Shown one piece after another: positions 1 through 5,749 of a stretch of DNA of 31,569 bases. A program made the position numbers and the translations under genes. How positions within the stretch are numbered: position 1 is the first letter of the stretch; each line of letters opens with the position of its first letter. Source of the stretch: a virus; the IMG/VR virus record IMGVR_UViG_3300024258_000793, positions 1 to 31,569 of that record, one strand, 5' to 3'. The notes under the pieces were generated by a model. The model searched no databases. It worked only from the letters and a program-made list of their open reading frames with translations, and was not told where the DNA came from.

Positions 1-2
1 CT

Positions 3-287
3 TATAAAGATTCTGATGGTTTGATTTGGTCTAAAACATATGACGACAACGATAATGAATTAAATCATAAACAATCTAATGGTTATGAAGAGACTAGAAC
101 TTATGATGCCAACAATAATGAATTGACTTATAAAGATTCTAATGATGTTAGTTTGACTTATACTTATGACGACAAAGGTAATTTAACAAGTGATGATGAT
201 AACATCTACAAGTACAATAGAGAGAATGGTCTTATTTTGTTTAAAAATGGTAAAGAGATTTTAAGTATACCAAAGTTTAAGGTATAA
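3..287 (+). CDS. C-terminal part of a YD-type repeat protein (5' end outside the window)
   Basis: The reading frame is open from the window edge to the TAA at 285-287, so the gene starts upstream; the TTG at 21 is not a convincing start because the repeat pattern is already under way before it. The visible 94 residues hold about three 21-residue units, each with a TYD(D/A)N(N/D)NEL core followed by (Y/H)K(D/Q)SNG, then a non-repetitive tail ending in IPKFKV. This resembles YD/Rhs-like repeats, which form beta-rich shells or adhesins. Role here is unknown; a surface or tail-associated protein is possible. The repeats are similar at the DNA level, which may explain why the sequence starts here. 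Confidence 0.6.
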   Translation, partial: YKDSDGLIWSKTYDDNDNELNHKQSNGYEETRTYDANNNELTYKDSNDVSLTYTYDDKGNLTSDDDNIYKYNRENGLILFKNGKEILSIPKFKV

Positions 288-309
288 TTAAGAAAGCAAT
301 TGGTATACT
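287..309 (+). promoter_or_regulatory. Probable promoter, weak member of the TTTAAG-N11-TATAMT family
   Basis: ATTAAG (287-292) is followed after 11 bp by TATACT (304-309) and then CTTAGGA, as at the stronger promoter before the gene at 882. It lies 30 bp upstream of the ATG at 339. Another TATAAT at 283-288 overlaps the end of the preceding gene. Confidence 0.4.
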
Positions 310-338
310 TAGGAATACCAAAAGAGAAGGAAAATAAA

Positions 339-491
339 ATGTTAATCAATTACACACAAATTATAGACACTATATTGGCGATAGAGGTGATTATGATTAT
401 GATTATGATTGTTATATGTATTAACGTCATTTTGTTATCATACAATGACAAAGGGGAAAAACATGCACATAGAGAAATTAGTAGAGAATGA
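339..491 (+). CDS. Small putative membrane protein (50 aa)
   Basis: The ATG at 339 is preceded by AGAGAAGG with good spacing, so it is preferred over the TTG at 300. Residues about 8-37 are strongly hydrophobic (ILAIEVIMIMIMIVICINVI), consistent with one membrane span, followed by a charged tail. Part of the span is encoded by a GATTAT hexanucleotide repeated 3.7 times (389-410), so the length of the hydrophobic stretch could vary without a frameshift. It overlaps the next gene by 29 nt. I do not recognise a family, and the protein could be spurious; the ribosome site and the promoter-like sequence upstream are the main support. Confidence 0.4.
   Translation: MLINYTQIIDTILAIEVIMIMIMIVICINVILLSYNDKGEKHAHREISRE
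389..410 (+). repeat. GATTAT hexanucleotide repeat, 3.7 copies
   Basis: Three exact GATTAT units plus GATT lie inside the small membrane-protein ORF and encode alternating Met and Ile in the membrane span. Confidence 0.8.
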
Positions 492-690
492 AGAATATGA
501 GGTGTCCTCTTATAGTGATTATAGAACAAAGAATTTATCAAAATATGTCGGTTTGGGTACATTAGATAATCCATTATTTTTAACAAGTGGGGAGACCAAA
601 GCAGCCACATGGGAGTTTTACCGTAAAGATTGTAAACCCACCATAAAACGGTTTTACGATAAGGTCGAAACAAAAGAGGTGGGTTCATAA
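463..690 (+). CDS. Hypothetical protein (75 aa)
   Basis: The ATG at 463 has an AAGGGG ribosome site 5 bp upstream, whereas the in-frame ATG at 445 has none. The protein is hydrophilic, starts MHIEKLVENEEYEV and is rich in Lys, Tyr and Thr (TWEFYRKDCKPTIKRFYDK); no signal peptide or membrane span is seen. It overlaps the upstream small membrane ORF by 29 nt, so the two are probably co-transcribed. The stretch 691-828 after it holds no gene I can support. Family not recognised. Confidence 0.5.
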   Translation: MHIEKLVENEEYEVSSYSDYRTKNLSKYVGLGTLDNPLFLTSGETKAATWEFYRKDCKPTIKRFYDKVETKEVGS

Positions 691-828
691 TTATCAAAGT
701 TGGTGCTTATGGTGTGTTATTATACAAAAAAATGTTCCTAATGATATGAAATGAACAAACCAAAAATAAATATGTATGAAGGTCGTAAACTTCTTCATTC
801 AGATATTAAAGTGTGTTAGTTTAAGCTA

Positions 829-853
829 GATTTAAGTTTATAGTTGTTATACT
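829..853 (+). promoter_or_regulatory. Promoter: TTTAAG, 11 bp, extended -10 TGtTATACT
   Basis: GATTTAAG (829-836) is followed after 11 bp by TATACT (848-853), itself preceded by TGT, an extended -10. The ATG at 882 follows with an AGGAGAAGG ribosome site. The same arrangement with identical 11-bp spacing recurs at 1723, 3349, 29489 and 31012. The upstream box sits where the MotA box lies in T4 middle promoters. Confidence 0.65.
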
Positions 854-881
854 TAGGAACAAACTAGGAGAAGGAATAAAA

Positions 882-1718
882 ATGACATATCAAGAATTTT
901 TAAAAGCAACAAAATTAGTAGATAAAGACTTAGAAGCAGTAAAACAAGATGGTTATGCTTTACAATATGTTAAAGAGCAAACACAAGAGATTTGTATTGA
1001 AGCTGTTAAACAAGATGGTTATGCTTTACAATATGTTAAAGAGCAAACACAAGAGATTTGTTTAATCGCTGTTAAACAAAATGGTTATGCTTTAGAATAT
1101 GTTAAAGAGCAAACACAAGAGATTTGTTTAATCGCTGTTGAGCAAAATGGTTATGCTTTAGAATATGTTAAAGAACAAACACAAGAGATTTGTATTGAAG
1201 CTGTTAAACAAAATGGTTATGCTTTAGAATATGTTAAAGAGCAAACACAAGAGATTTGTATTGAAGCTGTTAAACAAAATGGTTATGCTTTAGAATATGT
1301 TAAAGAGCAAACACAAGAGATTTGTATTGAAGCTGTTAAACAAAATGGTTATGCTTTAGAATATGTTAAAGAGCAAACACAAGAGATTTGTATTGAAGCT
1401 GTTAAACAAGATGGTTATGCTTTACGATATGTTAAAGATCAAAATGAAGCTATTTGTTTAATCGCTGTTAAACAAAATGGTTATGCTTTACAATATGTTA
1501 AAGAGCAAACACAAGAGATTTGTATTGAAGCTGTTAAACAAGATGGTTATGCTTTAGAATATGTTAAAGAACAAACACAAGAGATTTGTATTGAAGCTGT
1601 TAAACAAGATGGTTATGCTTTACAATATGTTAAAGAGCAAACACAAGAGATTTGTATTGAAGCTGTTAAACAAAATGGTTATGCTTTAGAATTTGTAGAC
1701 AAATCTATTTTTAAGTAA
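882..1718 (+). CDS. DUF4116-repeat protein (278 aa)
   Basis: After a 17-residue leader (MTYQEFLKATKLVDKDL) come 11 nearly identical 22-residue units of the form (E/I)AVKQ(N/D)GYAL(E/Q)YVKEQ followed by TQEIC(I/L), and a 12th partial unit ending in FVDKSIFK. This is the pattern of DUF4116 repeats, which are predicted to be alpha-helical and are of unknown function. Unit 8 differs (RYVKDQNEAICL) and may be the older form. The start has a strong AGGAGAAGG site and its own promoter. The leader MTYQEFL resembles the capsid-targeting sequence MKTYQEF of T4 internal proteins, so packaging into the head is a possibility, not shown. Two broken relatives lie downstream (2087, 3392). Confidence 0.8.
   Translation: MTYQEFLKATKLVDKDLEAVKQDGYALQYVKEQTQEICIEAVKQDGYALQYVKEQTQEICLIAVKQNGYALEYVKEQTQEICLIAVEQNGYALEYVKEQTQEICIEAVKQNGYALEYVKEQTQEICIEAVKQNGYALEYVKEQTQEICIEAVKQNGYALEYVKEQTQEICIEAVKQDGYALRYVKDQNEAICLIAVKQNGYALQYVKEQTQEICIEAVKQDGYALEYVKEQTQEICIEAVKQDGYALQYVKEQTQEICIEAVKQNGYALEFVDKSIFK
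933..1718 (+). repeat. 66-bp coding tandem repeat, 11 full copies plus a partial
   Basis: Eleven 66-bp units occupy 933-1658 and a partial unit 1659-1718. Neighbouring copies are nearly identical in DNA, including silent positions, which indicates recent expansion or ongoing homogenisation; copy number probably varies between isolates. Confidence 0.9.
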
Positions 1719-1722
1719 GCTA

Positions 1723-1747
1723 GATTTAATCTCAAAGTTGTTATACT
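1723..1747 (+). promoter_or_regulatory. Promoter: GATTTAAT, 11 bp, TATACT
   Basis: GATTTAAT (1723-1730) and extended -10 TGTTATACT (TATACT at 1742-1747) precede the ATG at 1776. The stretch from AAGCTAGATTTAA onward closely matches the sequence before the gene at 882, so promoter and leader look duplicated as a unit. Confidence 0.55.
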
Positions 1748-1775
1748 TATTAATAAACTAGGAGAAGGAAAAAAG

Positions 1776-2030
1776 ATGCATAACACTATGAGTTTCAAAG
1801 ATTTTTTCAATACGGGAAGAGGATTAAATGAAATTCCAAAATATATAGACCATGATTACTTGCCGTTTAAACCAATGGAAAATAGAAGTATGCAAGCACT
1901 AGAAGCAAAATGGACAGAGTTGGAATTAAAAGTGCCATCTTCAAAGATTAAAGTACTAAAAGAAGTAGTTGATGATTTGGTTTGGAGTAGTGGAGACCAA
2001 CATTTTTTAAAAACATTAAGAACAGTTTAA
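1776..2030 (+). CDS. Hypothetical protein with capsid-targeting-like N-terminus (84 aa)
   Basis: The ATG at 1776 follows AGGAGAAGG. The N-terminus MHNTMSFKDFFNTGRGLNE is followed by a hydrophilic body (IPKYIDHDYLPFKPMENRSM, then two charged helical stretches). The SFKDF motif recurs in the unrelated small protein at 10901-11194 and, as FRDFINE, at 28440-29046. T4 internal head proteins start with a comparable motif and are cut by the prohead protease after (L/I)xE; LNE at residues 17-19 fits such a site. No known enzymatic domain. The packaging role is inference only. Confidence 0.55.
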   Translation: MHNTMSFKDFFNTGRGLNEIPKYIDHDYLPFKPMENRSMQALEAKWTELELKVPSSKIKVLKEVVDDLVWSSGDQHFLKTLRTV

Positions 2031-2061
2031 GTTATCATTAAAAACCTATATAATTATAGAA

Positions 2062-2069
2062 TATAAATA
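2062..2069 (+). promoter_or_regulatory. Possible late promoter octamer TATAAATA
   Basis: An exact TATAAATA lies 17 bp upstream of the ATG at 2087 (AGAGAAGG ribosome site between). TATAAT at 2049-2054 is an alternative -10. In such an AT-rich region one octamer may be chance. Confidence 0.3.
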
Positions 2070-2234
2070 AAGAGAAGGAATAGAAGATGAATTATGAAGA
2101 TTTTTTAAAAAATGTGATTTAGAAAACGAAGATTTAAAACAGTTAAACAAAATGGTGAAGCTTTACAATATACATACAAGTATGAAGAAAACCTATATAA
2201 TTGTAGAATAGAAGATGAAGACAACACACGGTAC

Positions 2235-2257
2235 ACATGATGGTATTACCATCATGT
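2235..2257. repeat. Perfect 10-bp inverted repeat with 3-nt loop
   Basis: ACATGATGGT (2235-2244), ATT, ACCATCATGT (2248-2257). No T-run follows on either strand, so it is not a standard terminator. It lies at the internal TGA of the decayed gene. Confidence 0.7.
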
Positions 2258-2289
2258 AGAAAAAAACATAGTAATAGAAACAACCAATT

Positions 2290-2297
2290 GGGGGGGG
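2290..2297 (+). repeat. Poly-G tract, 8 G
   Basis: A run of eight G in a very AT-rich sequence, inside the decayed DUF4116/zinc-ribbon gene; its length decides which frame continues downstream. Confidence 0.9.
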
Positions 2298-2360
2298 TAG
2301 TTACTTGTCAAAAATGTATAGAAAAGATGGAAAAAACCACGGTTTTGTTTCTGTTGTAGA

Positions 2361-2368
2361 GGGGGGGG
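2361..2368 (+). repeat. Poly-G tract, 8 G, at the ribosome site of the phosphoesterase gene
   Basis: Eight G followed by AG lie 8-18 bp before the ATG at 2379 and supply the Shine-Dalgarno sequence. A short upstream frame (MYRKDGKNHGFVSVVEGGEF, stop at 2374-2376) also runs through it, so tract length could alter translation of the phosphoesterase. Confidence 0.85.
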
Positions 2369-2378
2369 AGTTTTGATA

Positions 2379-3200
2379 ATGTCATCTCATCGTGAGCATT
2401 ATATATGTGGTGATACCCATGATAGGGTAGACTTACCAAAAATACAAAATTGGGCATCTAATAAATCAGAAAAAATATTATTTCAGTTAGGTGACTTTGG
2501 TGGGTTGTTCTACGAAAAAGACAATAAGAAACTTTGGTTAAAGGACAATAAGTTACTAAGGGATTGGTTAAAACTAGGAAAACAACACAATTTCACACTT
2601 TTTGTAGTCCCCGGCAATCATGAAAATTGGGATATGATTGATAAACTGCCGACGAAGGGTATGTTTGGTGGTATTGTGCAATACATAGACGTAATACACC
2701 CTTATAAAAACAATAAAACACAAGGTAGAATTTACTTTTTAATGCGTGGCGAAGTATATTTAATTGATGGAATCAAATACTTTGTTATGGGTGGAGCAAA
2801 TACACATAAGAGTTTTGCAGGCGAGACTGATAGAGATGGTGAACAAATTTGTTGGAGTAGGGAGATTCCTAGTTTTGGTGAGTACAAGAACGCTATGATA
2901 AATTTTAAAAGACATGATTACAATGTCGATGTTATACTATCACATACTACAAACGCGAATATAGGATATCAAACTATGGTAGCAAAATATGGTAATGGTG
3001 CGTATTCACAATCTATTGACTTTGATAAGGTAGATGACCCACTAACTAGATTTTTCACTTCTTTAAGTAAACATAAGAAGGTACGTTATAAATCATGGTA
3101 TTTTGGACATTTTCATCATGATTGTATTATAAGAGACTTAGAAGATGATAGACATTATGAGTGCCATTACAACAAATCACCCAAACTCATAAACATTTAA
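2379..3200 (+). CDS. Calcineurin-like metallophosphoesterase (273 aa)
   Basis: All metal-binding motifs of the calcineurin-like superfamily are present in order: GDTHDR (residues about 9-14), QLGDFGG (about 37-43), VPGNHEN (about 77-83), LSHTT (about 188-192) and GHFHHD (about 245-250). It should therefore bind two metal ions and hydrolyse a phosphoester; the substrate is not evident. No signal peptide, so cytoplasmic. The ATG at 2379 is preferred over the TTG at 2373 because of its spacing to the G-rich ribosome site. Upstream are decayed genes and downstream about 150 bp without a recognisable plus-strand gene. Confidence 0.9.
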   Translation: MSSHREHYICGDTHDRVDLPKIQNWASNKSEKILFQLGDFGGLFYEKDNKKLWLKDNKLLRDWLKLGKQHNFTLFVVPGNHENWDMIDKLPTKGMFGGIVQYIDVIHPYKNNKTQGRIYFLMRGEVYLIDGIKYFVMGGANTHKSFAGETDRDGEQICWSREIPSFGEYKNAMINFKRHDYNVDVILSHTTNANIGYQTMVAKYGNGAYSQSIDFDKVDDPLTRFFTSLSKHKKVRYKSWYFGHFHHDCIIRDLEDDRHYECHYNKSPKLINI

Positions 3201-3348
3201 GTGATATATGTTGCGATTTGGTAGTTGTGTCATCTCTAACACCAAGCATAATTGTTATAATTGTAATCTTTCTTTGAGTGTTTCATTGTCTATTGGTTGT
3301 TTTGTATGTTCCAACTGTGTATAACAATTCTATTTTTTAATTAATCTA

Positions 3349-3373
3349 GATTTAAGTTTAGAGTTGTTATAAT
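3349..3373 (+). promoter_or_regulatory. Promoter: GATTTAAG, 11 bp, TATAAT
   Basis: GATTTAAG (3349-3356) and extended -10 TGTTATAAT (TATAAT 3368-3373), followed by AGGAGAAGG and the ATG at 3392. It is intact although the gene it drives is broken. Confidence 0.65.
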
Positions 3374-3391
3374 TAGGAGAAGGAATATAAA

Positions 3392-3831
3392 ATGACATAC
3401 CAAGAATTAGTAGAAGAATCAAAATGAAGCTATTGGTATTGAAGCTGTTAAACAAAATGAAAATGGCACAAAGGTACAAATCATCATTAGTGATTTAAAT
3501 ATGTCAGAAGAAGACTGCAAGCGTGTAGACACTACTATTGTCAAGATGGAAAAGTTTTGTGATATTAAATTACAACTACTTGACCATCACAAAACAGGGT
3601 TAGAATCTAGCAAACTTTATGATTGGTATTACCTTGATGATACTATGTGTGCTACTAGAATCGTGTTTAAATATTTTGAACATATGCTAAAAGATTTGGG
3701 TTGCCTTGATGATTTCTCTAAATTGGTGAATACATATGATATGTGGTATAACACAGATGATAGATTTAATGTAGCAACTCTTTTATCCTAATGGTAGTAA
3801 AGATATTTCATCACAACTAAAAGGTTTGTAA
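3392..3831 (+). pseudogene. Mosaic remnant: DUF4116 leader joined to a DHH-type phosphoesterase fragment
   Basis: The first frame reads MTYQELVEESK and stops at 3425-3427. Another frame (from about 3420) reads QNEAIGIEAVKQNEN, a piece of a DUF4116 repeat, and runs without a stop into a DHH-family segment: VQIIISDLNMSEEDC, LLDHHKTG (the DHH motif, about 3577-3600) and a Tyr/Asp-rich part up to 3791. Frame change near 3780 adds FYPNGSKDISSQLKGL to 3831. The N-terminal DHH motif with the first metal-binding Asp residues is absent, so activity is unlikely. An ATG at 3501 opens a 96-residue frame but lacks a clear ribosome site. It looks like a deletion that fused two genes. Confidence 0.6.
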
Positions 3832-3856
3832 CCACGATAGCGATTTCGTTTTTTTT

Positions 3857-3931
3857 ATGGGTATATTTGCTACTATTTTGATTGTTTTGGTTGCCCTAGG
3901 AACTATAAAATTTAAAAACCACACAAAGTAA
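3857..3931 (+). CDS. Possible 24-residue membrane peptide
   Basis: ATG at 3857 begins MGIFATILIVLVALGTIKFK, one hydrophobic span with a basic end. There is no clear ribosome site (T-run upstream). It may be a chance frame. Confidence 0.2.
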   Translation: MGIFATILIVLVALGTIKFKNHTK

Positions 3932-3937
3932 ACACAC

Positions 3938-3971
3938 CTCACTCGTTTATAAATAGTTATAAACGAGTGAG
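3938..3971 (+). promoter_or_regulatory. 15-bp perfect hairpin containing a late promoter and hiding a ribosome site
   Basis: CTCACTCGTTTATAA (3938-3952) pairs perfectly with TTATAAACGAGTGAG (3957-3971) across a 4-nt loop. The late octamer TATAAATA (3948-3955) spans the left arm and the loop. The right arm holds GAGTGAG, the only ribosome-site candidate for the ATG at 3975. A transcript from upstream would fold and hide this site; one starting from the late promoter (about 3961-3963) would lack the left arm and leave it free. Confidence 0.65.
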
Positions 3972-3974
3972 TCC

Positions 3975-4676
3975 ATGGCTAAATTTAACTTTAATTATAC
4001 TAAGAAAAAAGAATATAAAATGTACGGTTCTATGGTAGATGAACTCATCAACCTATATGGGATAGAAGTAGAATACTTAGAAGTGTCTAAGTTCAACGAC
4101 AACGTAACATTTCAGGAATATGAGAGTAGACAGTTATCAAGCGATAGTACTACTATATCAGTTAAAATGGAAGAACAAGGGGAATACTTTGACCCTAACT
4201 CTATTATAAACTCTTTTGGTATATCTAACTTAGAAAGCACAAATATATACATTAGTTACAAAACTCTTATTGTATTACTACCTGATTTTGAATCATCTAA
4301 AGGTTTTGGTGCGATGATAGGTAATGTTATTATATTCAATTCCAATAAGATTTTAGAAATTACAGACGTTGTACCATTAACACCCGGTGTGTCTAACTTA
4401 TTTAGTTTTAATGATTCAAAAAATGTCATTAAATTAACATTAAATACTTATATAAACTCACACCAAGATTATCAAAACCCTACTTATAATGATACAACAG
4501 CACTAGACAACGTATTCACTTCATTATCTAATGATAAAATAGCACAGGACACGGTAGCAACATCTACCGTGTATACGGAATACACGGTAGATGACATTAG
4601 TGGTGATGTAACATCTACCATAGAAGATAAAAAACCAATTGTTGAAAAACACAATGTATTTGGAGACCTAGGATGA
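3975..4676 (+). CDS. Neck protein, T4 gp14-like
   Basis: The 233-residue length is close to T4 gp14 (256). Order of features fits gp14: an N-terminal stretch ending in MVDELINLYGIEVEYLEV, a middle with NSFGISNLESTNIYIS, and GNVIIFNSNKILEITDVV near residues 117-135, where gp14-type neck proteins have a conserved strand pair. gp14 closes the portal-neck ring at the head-tail joint. The C-terminal 60 residues are Thr/Asp-rich and less conserved. It starts 3 nt after the hairpin promoter and overlaps the gp15-like gene by ATGA. The family call is from motif recall, without alignment. Confidence 0.6.
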   Translation: MAKFNFNYTKKKEYKMYGSMVDELINLYGIEVEYLEVSKFNDNVTFQEYESRQLSSDSTTISVKMEEQGEYFDPNSIINSFGISNLESTNIYISYKTLIVLLPDFESSKGFGAMIGNVIIFNSNKILEITDVVPLTPGVSNLFSFNDSKNVIKLTLNTYINSHQDYQNPTYNDTTALDNVFTSLSNDKIAQDTVATSTVYTEYTVDDISGDVTSTIEDKKPIVEKHNVFGDLG

Positions 4677-5701
4677 ATTTCTACTATCATAGGACAATAG
4701 AAAAGTATACGGCTAGTATGTTAGATATGCTAAATGATATACAAGTTAGAAGAACTGATATATACAACCAAACAAGAGGGGATTATATCGTCCCTATAGA
4801 AATGTCTTATAAAGATAAAGCTTATACCTTTAGTAAGCAGGATACCGAAGATTTAATTAGTGGTAATATCAATGTTCTGCCTAGAATGAGTTTAAGTCTA
4901 GGTACTATGGTGAAAAGTGCCGATAGAAACACTAACAAATACAAAATGGTGAAAAGAGATATAGGTAATGATAAAATACAATTCCAATATAATTATGTAC
5001 CTTATGATTACTATTTTGATTTGGATATAGCAACATTAACACTTACTGATATGTCTATGATTGTAGAACAAATTGTTCCTTTGTTTAACCCTACTTACGC
5101 ACTAAAAGTGAATGAGTTAGACTACTTAGAAGAGCCTACATCAATCAATGTTGGTATAGAAACCGTATCAATAGATATACCGGAAATTGATGAAGGTTAT
5201 AATATAATCACAGGTAATATATCATTTGTACTAAAAGGACATATGTATCCACCTATAAAAGATGGTAATATAATTGAACAAATTAAGATTATAACAAGAG
5301 CAGGTGAGACATCATCTTTCGAGAACTCATCATTAATCACTGGTGATATCACCACTTCATCTAATAATATAGGTATAGAATATGTACCACATAGTAAAAG
5401 TGACAATACTCCGGTAATCTCTTCAATTTATACAGAGTCTGGTCTATTAGAAACTTATGAAAATGAAAACTTAAATTTAGAAGTTATATTTGTTGATAAA
5501 GATTCGTTTAATTTTTCTTTTGTCTGGAGTATAGTGAGCGGTAATGGTAGTGTTGGTACGGCATCTAATAAAGTTGTGTTCGCACCACCAATTAATGTAG
5601 ATAGTGATGAGACAACAACTATTCAAATTATAATCATTGACGAATTCGGTTTACAATCGGAACCATTCTTGTTTGATATATTAGTCAAAAACAAAGCATA
5701 A
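4673..5701 (+). CDS. Tail completion and sheath-stabiliser protein, T4 gp15-like, with extra Ig-like domain
   Basis: Residues 1-210 follow the gp15 pattern: MNFYYHRTIEKYTASMLDML, DIQVRRTD, VPIEMSYKDKAYTF, and YNYVPYDYYFDLDIATLTL followed by MSMIVEQIVPLFNPTY. gp15 caps the finished tail and joins it to the neck. The protein is 342 residues against 272 in T4; the excess is C-terminal (about 245-342), beginning DNTPVISSIYTESGL and reading like an Ig/cadherin-type beta-sandwich (FSFVWSIVSGNGSV). Start overlaps the gp14-like stop (ATGA). Translationally coupled neck-tail joint pair. Confidence 0.6.
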   Translation: MNFYYHRTIEKYTASMLDMLNDIQVRRTDIYNQTRGDYIVPIEMSYKDKAYTFSKQDTEDLISGNINVLPRMSLSLGTMVKSADRNTNKYKMVKRDIGNDKIQFQYNYVPYDYYFDLDIATLTLTDMSMIVEQIVPLFNPTYALKVNELDYLEEPTSINVGIETVSIDIPEIDEGYNIITGNISFVLKGHMYPPIKDGNIIEQIKIITRAGETSSFENSSLITGDITTSSNNIGIEYVPHSKSDNTPVISSIYTESGLLETYENENLNLEVIFVDKDSFNFSFVWSIVSGNGSVGTASNKVVFAPPINVDSDETTTIQIIIIDEFGLQSEPFLFDILVKNKA

Positions 5702-5749
5702 GGATATACAATATCAATAGTAAATATTACACCAGATTCATCGTTAGAT

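Larger units (their letters stand above)
2087..2378 (+). pseudogene. Decayed DUF4116-like gene running into a zinc-ribbon-like remnant
   Basis: The start copies the DUF4116 gene: ribosome site, ATG, then MNYEDFLK, but the frame stops at 2120-2122. Changing frame at the A-run (2107-2112) gives CDLENEDLK, and a second change before 2136 gives VKQNGEALQYTYKYEEN, the DUF4116 core. That frame stops at 2238-2240 (TGA). Read through, it continues WYYHHVEKNIVIETTNWGG up to an eight-G run (2290-2297). With one more G the frame would continue VVTCQKCIEKMEKT, a short Cys-x-x-Cys segment like those in small phage zinc-ribbon proteins. At least three lesions make it non-functional as read. Some lesions are in homopolymers and could be sequence errors, but the internal TGA is not. 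Confidence 0.55.

Noticed and set aside
350-697. 115-residue minus-strand ORF
   Set aside because: Shadow of the plus-strand genes, with biased composition and no ribosome site.
780-802. Terminator around GAAG...CTTC
   Set aside because: Stem of about 5 bp and no T-run.
2238-2240. TGA read as tryptophan (recoding), because the frame continues sensibly
   Set aside because: TGA ends many genes here (for example at 4674-4676 and 10761-10763), and this locus has other breaks, so decay is simpler.
3201-3348. Minus-strand frame ending QPIDNETLKERLQL
   Set aside because: Short, stopped upstream, no start; at most a trace of an old gene.
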